From Rheinheimera sp. (GTDB taxonomy: Bacteria; Pseudomonadota; Gammaproteobacteria; Enterobacterales; Alteromonadaceae): a DNA stretch of 62,962 nucleotides. Below the pieces are notes generated by a model, which saw nothing but the letters and a program-made list of their open reading frames with translations, made no database searches and was not told the origin of the DNA. Within the stretch, counting starts at the first letter, position 1. Every line of letters starts with the position of its first letter. The translations under genes and the position numbers were made by a program. Below are positions 54,657 through 62,659 of the stretch, one piece after another. The DNA lies in contig DMYW01000044.1 in assembly GCA_003482455.1 (NCBI GenBank), positions 1 to 62,962 of the forward strand. Reading direction: 5' to 3'.

Positions 54657-55307
54657 TTAGTCTGTAGTGCTGGCAAAGAGCGCCAGTAATTCAGCACGAC
54701 GTTTGACGGCAAATTTTTCCAGTACCACCGAGACGTGGCTTTTAACCGTAGTTTCGGCACAGTGCAGTTCGCGTGCGATGGCTTTGTTACTGAGACCTTT
54801 TAGCAGCCATTGCAGCACCCGTTGCTGCTGTGTCGTCAGTGCGCGGACTTTCCACTCCAATGGCGACACGGTTTCAAGCAGTGGCGGAGTCGGCGTTTTG
54901 GGCGAATCGCTGCGAAATTGCGCTGCCGACAGATACACTTCGCCCTGCAGCAGTTGTTGCACAGCTTGTACAAGTTGCGTGCGTTCGCTGGCTTTCGAAA
55001 TAAAGCCGATAGCCCCATGCGTCATGGCTGCAAGCATGGTTGGTTTGTCGTCATTCGCCGACAAAATCGCAACCGGCACTTGCGGGAATGCAGCTTGCAG
55101 CCGCTGTAATCCATCAAATCCCTGACAGCCTGGCATCTGTAAGTCCAGCAAAATTAAATCAGGCTCAGGACCCTCTGCAAGCTGTTGCCACAAACTCGGA
55201 AAATCCACGGATAGCCGAACCTGACAATTATTTAATTGTTGCTGCAATAGCTGGCCAATCGCTTCGCGAACAAGTGGATGATCATCAGCAATATCAATCA
55301 AATACAT
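54657..55307 (-). CDS. LuxR/NarL-family response regulator, ErbR/AgmR-like
   Basis: The 216-aa product has a receiver (1-120; acidic ADDHP, phospho-Asp in LILLDLQMPG, Lys in FISKAS) and a LuxR-type HTH (about 145-210; LTTQQQRVLQWLLKGLSNKAIARE, TTVKSHVS). It resembles AgmR/ErbR, the regulator of ethanol oxidation in Pseudomonas, and probably controls the aldehyde dehydrogenase gene. It is convergent with the hybrid kinase. The start at 55307 is chosen because AAGGG lies 8 bases upstream; an in-frame ATG at 55325 is weaker. Confidence 0.92.
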   Translation of the reverse strand: MYLIDIADDHPLVREAIGQLLQQQLNNCQVRLSVDFPSLWQQLAEGPEPDLILLDLQMPGCQGFDGLQRLQAAFPQVPVAILSANDDKPTMLAAMTHGAIGFISKASERTQLVQAVQQLLQGEVYLSAAQFRSDSPKTPTPPLLETVSPLEWKVRALTTQQQRVLQWLLKGLSNKAIARELHCAETTVKSHVSVVLEKFAVKRRAELLALFASTTD

Positions 55308-55325
55308 GCACAAACCCTTCGCCAT

Positions 55326-55772
55326 AATTTCGCTACCATAACGTAGCGTGGCCGTGGCAGCAATGGATCTATAGTCGAAGAGAGGGTGATTGCCGCCGCC
55401 CCTTCAACACAAATAGGGCGATGGACCTAGTGGAACGACTGCTGTAGATGCCACTGCATCAACATGGTAGTGACGACACATGGTGACTGCCGGCTTGGAT
55501 TTCAGCGGCGATGAAGGTGCAGTGCTGTAGTTGGGGAACAGGTTCTGCGTGAATCGTATGGTAAGCGCGTAACTGCGCTATCAGCGTCTATTCTCAACGA
55601 CGAATGGATTTGAAGTTGCAAATTTGCACGTGTGAGTACACTACCGCTATTTACCGCGTCGATTTTGCCAAGCGGATTTGCAATGTTTAGCAGAAAAAAC
55701 CAAGCTAAAACCAGCACATGCGTAGCACAGAGAAATAGCTGTAACTCTAGATGAAGGGAACTGCTTGATAAA
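55326..55772. other. Intergenic region left of the integration site
   Basis: About 450 bases hold no supported gene. It presumably contains the promoter of the LuxR-type regulator and the original 3' flank of the tRNA gene. A decamer TAGCACAGAG at 55733-55742 recurs at 55963-55972 just before the integrase. Confidence 0.45.
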
Positions 55773-55817
55773 TGGTGGCCCCAGCTGGACTTGAACCAGC
55801 GACCAATCGATTATGAG
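55773..55817 (-). other. Attachment site: 3' fragment of tRNA-Ile2 (anticodon CAU)
   Basis: Read on the minus strand, 45 bases form a precise 3' part of a tRNA: anticodon loop CTCATAA, 3' anticodon arm TCGAT, variable TGGTC, T-arm GCTGG/CCAGC with loop TTCAAGT, acceptor TGGGGCC, A and CCA. The sequence is that of tRNA-Ile2, the lysidine-modified CAU isoacceptor. The 5' half is missing and unrelated sequence begins exactly at the anticodon loop, so this is the leftover created by integration into the gene. Confidence 0.93.
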
Positions 55818-55962
55818 AGGAAAATCAAAGACTTACCGCCACTTACTTTTTTATCGAAACATTTACTAAATCTTCTAAAAAATTCAAGGGGTTATGGCCT
55901 CTTGCTACTGACTTGATGCATAAATCCGTTGTGATTCAACGGCTTTCAAAATCGCATCAAAG

Positions 55963-55981
55963 TAGCACAGAGGTAGCACAG
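55963..55981 (+). repeat. Short direct repeats upstream of the integrase
   Basis: GTAGCACAG occurs at 55962-55970 and 55973-55981, directly before the ATG, with a further copy at 55732-55740. These may be integrase arm-binding or autoregulatory sites. Confidence 0.35.
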
Positions 55982-55983
55982 TC

Positions 55984-57294
55984 ATGACTCTCATACACAA
56001 ACTTCGATTCACTGAAGCAGAAGTCGCTGCCATTCCTTTTAGCAATAAACGCACCCGTTGGCACGACAGTGCCATGCCTGGTTTGGTATTAGATGTTACA
56101 AACAACGCGAAAGTGTTTCGTGTCTACAAACGCATCCCAAACCATTTTGTTCCCACATCTGTATCTCTTGGGCAGTTCCCTTCACTGACCGTGGAAAGTG
56201 CCAGAAAACTAGCGCGAAAAGTGATGGCGGATATGGCTGATGGCATCAATCCAAATGATCAAAAACGTCAGTTTCGTGCCTCAGCTGTAACATTGCTGGA
56301 TGTATACAGAGCTTACATCGAACAACGTGAACTAAAACCAAGCACGTTGTCAGGCTATAAGATCAACGTCTGCAATTACCTGAAAGATTGGCAGCGCAAG
56401 CGGTTGTCTGAGTTAACCGAAGATCAAATAGCTAAGCGTCATGCCGAGCTGTCACTCCGTAGTCGGGCGCAAGCAGATAACATCATGCGCATGTTACGCG
56501 CCTTCTTTAACTTTGCTAAATTCGAGTACAAAGACTCCAACGGTGTGAGTCTTTTCCCTCACAACCCAGTGGCTATCATCTCAGCTAAGCGGGCATGGAA
56601 TAACATAGGCCGTAAACAAACTCGTTTGCGCGTCTCACAGTTACAGCCATTTTTGGATGCGATTGATTCTGTGCGAAATGATGCCATCTGTTATCGGCAA
56701 GACTTCACAGTAACCGTCTGCGACTATATTGAGTTCATAATGTTCACTGGTCTGCGCCGTGGCGAAATGATGAAGCTAAGCTGGCAAGATGTTCACTTGG
56801 CGGATGAGTTATTTTTGCTCAAAGACACCAAAAACAGCGACAACGTAGAGTTGCCCTTAACTGAACCGCTAAAAGCCATTTTGGCGCGACGCCAGGAGTA
56901 CCGAGTCAATGACTATGTCTTTGGTGTCGCTAATAGCTGCGGCCATATTGTCGAACCGCGTAAAATTCTGGCAAAAGTAAATGCCGTTGCCGAGTTGAAT
57001 ATTCAGTTGCACGACTTACGTCGTACTTACTGTTCAATCGCAGAAAGCTTGGGAGTAGGGCTTTATACCCTTAAACGCCTGCTTAACCACAGAACTGGTC
57101 GAAACGACGTTACAGGAGGATATACCATCCTTACCGCAGATGAGCTCCGAGAACCAGCACAACGTATTACACACAAAATCTTGCAAGCCGCAGGCCGTCA
57201 ACCAGTTGATAGCGAAATCCACGAATTGAAAAAACAGCTGTCACGGTTGAGTCGTGAGCAAAAGCTATTGATGTTGGCTGAGTTGGTGCATTAG
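55984..57294 (+). CDS. Tyrosine recombinase / integrase
   Basis: The 436-aa product has an N-terminal arm-binding domain (about 1-90, DUF4102-like: GLVLDVTNNAKVFRVYKR), a SAM-like core-binding domain (about 100-195) and a catalytic domain. The full active site is present: Arg258 (TGLRRGEM), a Lys near 283, His343 and Arg346 (HDLRR), His369 (LLNHR) and nucleophile Tyr380 (GGYTIL). It belongs to the P4-like integrases that use tRNA 3' ends, consistent with the tRNA fragment 167 bases upstream. The start at 55984 overlaps the repeat region, and the ribosome site is weak. Confidence 0.95.
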   Translation: MTLIHKLRFTEAEVAAIPFSNKRTRWHDSAMPGLVLDVTNNAKVFRVYKRIPNHFVPTSVSLGQFPSLTVESARKLARKVMADMADGINPNDQKRQFRASAVTLLDVYRAYIEQRELKPSTLSGYKINVCNYLKDWQRKRLSELTEDQIAKRHAELSLRSRAQADNIMRMLRAFFNFAKFEYKDSNGVSLFPHNPVAIISAKRAWNNIGRKQTRLRVSQLQPFLDAIDSVRNDAICYRQDFTVTVCDYIEFIMFTGLRRGEMMKLSWQDVHLADELFLLKDTKNSDNVELPLTEPLKAILARRQEYRVNDYVFGVANSCGHIVEPRKILAKVNAVAELNIQLHDLRRTYCSIAESLGVGLYTLKRLLNHRTGRNDVTGGYTILTADELREPAQRITHKILQAAGRQPVDSEIHELKKQLSRLSREQKLLMLAELVH

Positions 57295-57304
57295 CTGACA
57301 AAAG

Positions 57305-57327
57305 CGCTTGGTTAGATTTGCCAAGCG
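57305..57327 (+). terminator. Weak hairpin after the integrase gene
   Basis: A 7-bp stem (CGCTTGG against CCAAGCG) with a 9-nt loop and no T-run. Confidence 0.3.
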
Positions 57328-57445
57328 TCTCCATACTTTAGACATTTTGAATTAAATCTATCGTTCTCAAAATCCGCAAAGAGCGAATAGCAGCTGTTCA
57401 GAATCGCCTCTGTCGTCAGCATAGCCGTATTGATAGACTTTCGAA

Positions 57446-58981
57446 TTAAGTAATTGAGGCGACATAATCGCTATCAATTACACTATCAATAGAGTTGGTT
57501 AACGGCAGCGAAAACCAAAACCTGCTGCCGCCATCTTTATTAGGCTCATAGCCGCACTGCCCACCGAGTTTATTGCAGATCCGTTTGACGATGGAAAGCC
57601 CCAAACCGTGGCTGTCTTTGCGCAGTGTATGAAGCCGGCTAAATTCGGTGAAAAGTCTGTCCGCTTTTTCCGATGAAACTCCAGCGCCACGGTCTTCTAC
57701 CCAAAAAGTATATGTGTTGTCAGTTTTAGATTTATCAAAGCCAATTGTGACAAATGCTGGTTCGCCGCCATATTTAATTGCGTTGGAAATGTAGTTTAAC
57801 CAAATTTCTTCAATCCACTGACCGTGGCTTTGTAGAGTTGGCATGTTTGGATACACCATGACAATTGGATTGTATTCTTGCACTAGCGTCGAAAGATTTT
57901 TTAGTGCGTCTTGGACGGTCGCGTTCATATCAACGGTTGATGTTTCTGGCTGCTCATCTGAGCGCAAGGATGCAAGCTGCAATAGTCCATTAATCATAGA
58001 GTTCATCTTGATAGACGATTGTAGAATCTGCTGCAAAAACTCCTGCTGCTGATCCTTTTCCAGCGAATCAAACGCTTTACTAAGTAGTGTCGATAGGCCT
58101 ATCAAACTAGTGATGGGGTGCTTAAGGTCATGCGCAACGGTATGCGCAAACGCATTTAATTCTGAGTTTTGCTCGACAAGGATTTTAGATTGCGATTCAA
58201 GTGCTTTTGTTTGCTCCGCAAGTTGTTGTGTCCTGTTATCAACCATCGTCTCCAAGTGCGATTGATAGGCTCGCAACTCACCTTCGGCTGTCGCCCGACG
58301 TTCAAATTCCTTCAGTAATTGCTGTTGCATCTCCGTGAGCGCAACAACAATCGCTCCAATCTCATCATCTGGGGCTGTAGGTCGAGTTAAGACTAATGGC
58401 GTGGATAAGTTCTGTGCATTCAATTGACTGGCGTAAGTCGATACCTGTTGTAGTTGCAAAACGACCCAATGATGAAATAACCACACCAGCAAAAAACTGC
58501 TTATCATCGTTACGGTAAAAGCGGTGAGAAGGCTGACCTTCCACAATTCACTCAGTTGCAGATCTAGCGCAGTACTATCTAAGACGACTTTTAGCGTACC
58601 TAGTTTAAACTCTTGATTGTCGATCGAAATGGCAAGGTTATAGGTACGCTTACCTAGGATATGTTGAATAGGATGAACTTCACGGACAGACTCATGACCC
58701 GAGTCATCGACAAGTGTAATGGTTCCAACGGTTGGCAGGTGACTTAGCGCGTCTAGTTGGGCTTTGGTTCTGATCGGATCTAGTGTCCACATAGCATCGG
58801 ATAACGCTGGTATAAAAGACTGTTCTATCTGAGTAAATAACTGTTCAGCTTGTTCATGCCCCGCTTGCTTAAGGTGATACACCTGAAAGGATGTCACTAG
58901 GACAGCAATAAAAATACTCAGTATAAAACACACTGCAGCCAAACGCAGACCAAGCCGTTGTCGAAGCCATTTCCGTAACAT
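57446..58981 (-). CDS. Membrane sensor histidine kinase
   Basis: The 511-aa product has a TM near 15-35, a periplasmic sensor (about 36-150), a TM near 150-172 and a HAMP-like linker. A coiled coil follows, then a kinase core with H-box FAHTVAHDLKHPITSLIG (near 287), N-box NYISNAIKYGG, EDRGAGV and HGLGLSIVKRI. It has no receiver domain and no adjacent response regulator, so its output must lie elsewhere or beyond the window. It starts 16 bases after the binding-like protein gene upstream on the same strand. The pair probably forms a two-part sensor in which the periplasmic protein presents ligand to the kinase (inference). Confidence 0.9.
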   Translation of the reverse strand: MLRKWLRQRLGLRLAAVCFILSIFIAVLVTSFQVYHLKQAGHEQAEQLFTQIEQSFIPALSDAMWTLDPIRTKAQLDALSHLPTVGTITLVDDSGHESVREVHPIQHILGKRTYNLAISIDNQEFKLGTLKVVLDSTALDLQLSELWKVSLLTAFTVTMISSFLLVWLFHHWVVLQLQQVSTYASQLNAQNLSTPLVLTRPTAPDDEIGAIVVALTEMQQQLLKEFERRATAEGELRAYQSHLETMVDNRTQQLAEQTKALESQSKILVEQNSELNAFAHTVAHDLKHPITSLIGLSTLLSKAFDSLEKDQQQEFLQQILQSSIKMNSMINGLLQLASLRSDEQPETSTVDMNATVQDALKNLSTLVQEYNPIVMVYPNMPTLQSHGQWIEEIWLNYISNAIKYGGEPAFVTIGFDKSKTDNTYTFWVEDRGAGVSSEKADRLFTEFSRLHTLRKDSHGLGLSIVKRICNKLGGQCGYEPNKDGGSRFWFSLPLTNSIDSVIDSDYVASIT

Positions 58982-58997
58982 AGGGTGTGTAGACTCC

Positions 58998-59873
58998 TCA
59001 GAAGCCTTGTTTTGGGTTAAACCACAACTCAGACCTTTGGATTGGGGTTTGAGGCGGTAGTCCCTTATTTGTCAATTCGACGACTTCACGATGCTGAAGG
59101 TCTGCTTGGTCTAAGATCCCCTGAAAATGCTGTAGAAATAAATTTTTCATGCTGCCATCTTTGAGAGCCGCTTCCAGTCCTGATTCAATAGCCGATGCGA
59201 GTTCTTCGTCGTCATTACGAACAAAAAAGTAGAGTGCAGCTGGGTAATGCAAAACCCATCGAGGTGCCACTACAATAGGTCTGTCGGAATCACGTAGCGA
59301 CTTAAGCTCAGGCCAAATTTCGGTCAACGAACGTGCAAAAAATCGCACGCGTCCGACTTGCAGCATCTGATACATACCGTCAAAGAAGTTGCTAGGGGCC
59401 ACTTTGAAGCCATTGGTTTGCAAAATCTTGTAATCGGGCCAGTCAATGCCTTGCACCGTGAGTAATGTCTTCAGTGCGGTTTCATCTGGTAGGCTTTGGA
59501 ACAGTTCAAAGTCTTTTTGTTGGATAGCCAACAATCTCCAACCGATAAGTCCTCTGTCTATCGGGATGCGAATTGGGCGAACTTGTTGTTCTCGCTCTGC
59601 ATTGGTCATGGTCCATACAACATCAATACCCTTTTCCATCTCTAGCTGCTTAAGTGTGCGGTATTGCGACATCGCAAACTCACTAGGACGGGCAACGATT
59701 GCTCGGCCAGATTTGGATAAGGCTAATTGCAGCAGTTCAATTGGATAGGAGCCCCGTTCGTCGGCCTGCATGGTCTTAGGCCAGCTGTAAACGACAACTC
59801 TTTCAGCCCCGTGAGCAACGCCGAGAAAAAAGCATGCGAATAAAGTCACTAGATATTTAAATTTCCGTTTCAT
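58998..59873 (-). CDS. Periplasmic solute-binding-like protein, paralogue of the protein at 29496
   Basis: The 291-aa product has a signal peptide (1-22, ending AHG-AE) and the same fold and block order as the chromosomal protein at 29496. Shared blocks are AERE...RPIR.P.DRGL.GWR, VQG-DWPD, NGFKV, FFARS and a HYPAALYFFV strand. Neither has transporter genes nearby. It is the first gene of an operon with the sensor kinase. Its presence on the integrated element suggests that the sensor module moves horizontally. Confidence 0.87.
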   Translation of the reverse strand: MKRKFKYLVTLFACFFLGVAHGAERVVVYSWPKTMQADERGSYPIELLQLALSKSGRAIVARPSEFAMSQYRTLKQLEMEKGIDVVWTMTNAEREQQVRPIRIPIDRGLIGWRLLAIQQKDFELFQSLPDETALKTLLTVQGIDWPDYKILQTNGFKVAPSNFFDGMYQMLQVGRVRFFARSLTEIWPELKSLRDSDRPIVVAPRWVLHYPAALYFFVRNDDEELASAIESGLEAALKDGSMKNLFLQHFQGILDQADLQHREVVELTNKGLPPQTPIQRSELWFNPKQGF

Positions 59874-60186
59874 AGTGATGGTACAAAAAATAATTTAAAA
59901 ATCAGTCTATCGCCTACTTCCGCAACTTGCGAATAGGATTGCTTCGTTTTGGGATTTTTTTCATCTTAATCGATTGATTTAATGGAGTTTCAGATGCCTG
60001 AGCAAACGTAATAGAAAAAATGTCGTGAAATCTTCGCTATCAAACTCGCTGCTAAACTGTACGGCACAACATGCTCCCTATATCCCGAATTTACAAATCA
60101 CTACATATTGACTACTTTTGGTTGTATTAAAACTATCTTTTGCCATCGCATCTAAGGTACTGCGACTGCCGCTAAAGGAATTTGCG
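59874..60186. other. Divergent intergenic region on the element
   Basis: This AT-rich stretch of 313 bases lies between the binding-like protein gene and the GAF-GGDEF gene. A TTGACT box at 60108-60113 could be a -35, without a convincing -10. Nothing else was recognised. Confidence 0.35.
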
Positions 60187-61188
60187 ATGACACGCCTCAC
60201 TACAGCCCAATTACTCGACATTATTGATTTAAACCGAGATATCTCCCATTTAGGAATGAACCTTTCCGCCGTTATGAACCTAATTGTTCAGCGGTTATTG
60301 GAATTGCTTGATATTGACGGTGTCGTGATTGAGCTCAAAGAAGACAATGCCATGGTCTATCGAGCCTGTGCTGGAATAGCAGAGTCATTTTTGGGAAAAA
60401 CACTTCCAGTTTCTCAAAGCCTGTCCGGACATTGTTTACTCTCAGGCATGACACAGCACTGCTCGAATGTTGAAAAAGACCCCCGCGTGAATCTTGCTGC
60501 AAGTCGCCAGGTGGGAATTCGCTCAATGCTGTTGGTTCCACTTCATTATTACGAAATGCCCGTAGCCGTGCTAAAAGTTATGTCGACCAGACTGCGCCGA
60601 TTTTCACTTCGCGAAATTGAATTTTTAGAGCGAGTGGCCGAACAGCTTGGCTCCGCCATGTATTTTTGTACTCGATTTAGTTCGGATAGTCTGCTCTATC
60701 AAGCGACTCATGATGCAATGACCGACTTGGCCAATCGGTCTGTTTTCATGGAGTCTCTTCGTGAATCTGTACGTAAAGCCAATCAACATGTGCTCGTGTT
60801 AATGATTGATATGAATGGGTTAAAAACTATCAACGATACCTACGGTCATCGCTTTGGAGATGCTGCTCTTGTAGAGATTGCTCGTCGCTTGAAAAGCGGT
60901 TCAAGACCTGGTGATGTTGTTGCTCGATTGGGTGGGGATGAATTTGCACTTGTAATGACATTTCCCGAACGACCTGATTCCCAGCAAGTCATTATGCGGT
61001 TGCGCAAACACGTGAACCGAGATTTTGCCTTTGAAGATTTTCGACGCGAACTGTCAGTTAGTATCGGATATGCGATTTATCCTGGTGAGGATTCATCAAT
61101 TGAGTTGTTGCTGCATCGCGCAGATTTACGAATGTATGCCGATAAACAGACTTGCAAAATCACAACCGACCCGGGATTTGAAATTTAG
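60187..61188 (+). CDS. GAF-GGDEF diguanylate cyclase
   Basis: The 333-aa cytosolic product has a GAF domain (about 15-165, with SGHCLLSGMTQHC and a VPLHYYE strand) and a GGDEF domain (about 175-325). The active site is intact (RLGGDEF) and preceded by an RPGD inhibitory site, so it should make c-di-GMP with product inhibition. The start is the ATG at 60187 with AAAGGA 7 bases upstream; the longer frame is not homologous. The GAF domain has three Cys that could take part in redox or ligand sensing, but this is speculative. Confidence 0.92.
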   Translation: MTRLTTAQLLDIIDLNRDISHLGMNLSAVMNLIVQRLLELLDIDGVVIELKEDNAMVYRACAGIAESFLGKTLPVSQSLSGHCLLSGMTQHCSNVEKDPRVNLAASRQVGIRSMLLVPLHYYEMPVAVLKVMSTRLRRFSLREIEFLERVAEQLGSAMYFCTRFSSDSLLYQATHDAMTDLANRSVFMESLRESVRKANQHVLVLMIDMNGLKTINDTYGHRFGDAALVEIARRLKSGSRPGDVVARLGGDEFALVMTFPERPDSQQVIMRLRKHVNRDFAFEDFRRELSVSIGYAIYPGEDSSIELLLHRADLRMYADKQTCKITTDPGFEI

Positions 61189-61208
61189 TTAGGTAGTAAA
61201 GCTAGTGT

Positions 61209-61484
61209 GTGATCAAGTATCGACTAATAAGGACATTAAAAGAATTGAGAAAAATACTTGTGGGAGTCTATGAGTCGGAAAACACACGCAGAAAGTATTT
61301 GGTGTATCGCGAAATTATTCATGTCGACAGCAATGCCAAGGCCGGGGACAACAGCTGTGATATAGAGCTCTATCAGACACAGTGCGGTATGACGTTGTAT
61401 TTTCCGGATGACGATGGAGCGCTGTTTTGTGCGGAACTCGGTGAAAATTTGGTACCAAAAATCACTGGCAGTGATGAACTATGA
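61209..61484 (+). CDS. Small hypothetical protein
   Basis: This 91-aa frame starts at a GTG 20 bases after the GGDEF gene. It is not recognised. It has a basic N-terminus (RTLKELRKIL) and an acidic C-terminal half with three Cys (SCDIEL, TQCGM, LFCAEL). The ribosome site is weak. Its position between two signalling genes in the same direction and the absence of rival frames make it plausible. Confidence 0.5.
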   Translation: MIKYRLIRTLKELRKILVGVYESENTRRKYLVYREIIHVDSNAKAGDNSCDIELYQTQCGMTLYFPDDDGALFCAELGENLVPKITGSDEL

Positions 61485-61549
61485 CAATTTGTATTCATCC
61501 GAGTCATAGCGGAGAACGCATTTTATGTACGAAAATCGGGAAGTAACTA

Positions 61550-62659
61550 ATGTTTAACAAAAGATACATCGACGAAATTGAGAAATTAAAAAAGCAGTTG
61601 GCCGAGCAGCAAGAGCAGCACCAGCAGGAGCTTACATCCTTGAATCAGACTGTTGCAGATCTCAAAGCGGAACTCAGTACGTCTTGGCAAACGAATGAAA
61701 AACAACGAGATATCTTAGTGCATTTATTAAGTGGTGCAGAACTTACCGACGCCGTTCGCAATTCGGTTGCGCAAAGTGCTCAATCCCTTGGTGATGAATT
61801 ATTTGCGCTGACCCAAGTGAAAGATCTGGTTGCCAACACATCTACGACATCCAAAATGCTTGAAGCAAAGACGCATGCAGTTCACTTCTCTGCATTGGAG
61901 AGTAAAAAGTCAGTTGGAGACTTGAAACAGAGCAGCGGTCAGATTTTCCGATTAATTGCATCCATCAAGGAAATTTCTGATCAAACGAACTTATTAGCAC
62001 TCAATGCGGCCATCGAAGCAGCGCGTGCGGGTGAAGCAGGGCGAGGGTTTGCCGTAGTTGCCGATGAGGTTCGCCAGCTGGCAAGTAAAGCGCACGTTGC
62101 ATCCACGGAAATTGAAAAGCTAATTACTGACATGCTTGCACAAACGGACCAGATTGCAGCACGGGTAGATGAAACAGTTATTTCGACTGATGATATTGGT
62201 CACTCTGTTCATGATATCGGTGAAGTGATTGATAAAATGAGCGGCTGTGCACTGCGTATGCACAGCATCATCGATGTATCGTCCCAGATAGCCTTCTTAA
62301 ACACCGTTAAACTTGACCATGTGGTTTGGAAAAACGCTATTTACAGTAAAATTTCCCAACAGAAATTTACTGAGACTGTGAATAAACATACGGAATGCCG
62401 ACTTGGCAAATGGTATTTCCAAGGTGCAGGCTCTGAACTTTATGGCAATTCACAGTCATTTAGAGCCATAGATGCACCGCATAAGTTGGTGCATGATATG
62501 GGCAGAGAGGCTTTGGCTGCGGGAGCCTATGGCGACGTAGGCAAAATGAATCAACACCTTGAGGCGATGGAAAGTGCGTCAGTGCAGGTGGCGACAGCTA
62601 TTGAACGGCTAATTTCCGAGATAATGTCTTCAAGCAGTTTTAACTCAAAGATGTGTTAG
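61550..62659 (+). CDS. Soluble methyl-accepting chemotaxis-like receptor with C-terminal zinc-binding CZB domain
   Basis: The 369-aa product has no membrane segment. It has an N-terminal coiled coil (1-60), an MCP signalling hairpin (about 80-240) with the conserved tip ISDQTNLLALNAAIEAARAG and GRGFAVVADEVRQLA, and a C-terminal CZB domain (about 250-350). The CZB zinc ligands appear in LDHVVWKN, KHTECRLGKWY and the HKLVHDMG stretch. CZB receptors bind zinc and have been linked to hypochlorite sensing or c-di-GMP control. The start at 61550 is an ATG with GGAAG upstream. No CheA/CheW genes are nearby on the element, so it must plug into the host chemotaxis array. Confidence 0.92.
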   Translation: MFNKRYIDEIEKLKKQLAEQQEQHQQELTSLNQTVADLKAELSTSWQTNEKQRDILVHLLSGAELTDAVRNSVAQSAQSLGDELFALTQVKDLVANTSTTSKMLEAKTHAVHFSALESKKSVGDLKQSSGQIFRLIASIKEISDQTNLLALNAAIEAARAGEAGRGFAVVADEVRQLASKAHVASTEIEKLITDMLAQTDQIAARVDETVISTDDIGHSVHDIGEVIDKMSGCALRMHSIIDVSSQIAFLNTVKLDHVVWKNAIYSKISQQKFTETVNKHTECRLGKWYFQGAGSELYGNSQSFRAIDAPHKLVHDMGREALAAGAYGDVGKMNQHLEAMESASVQVATAIERLISEIMSSSSFNSKMC

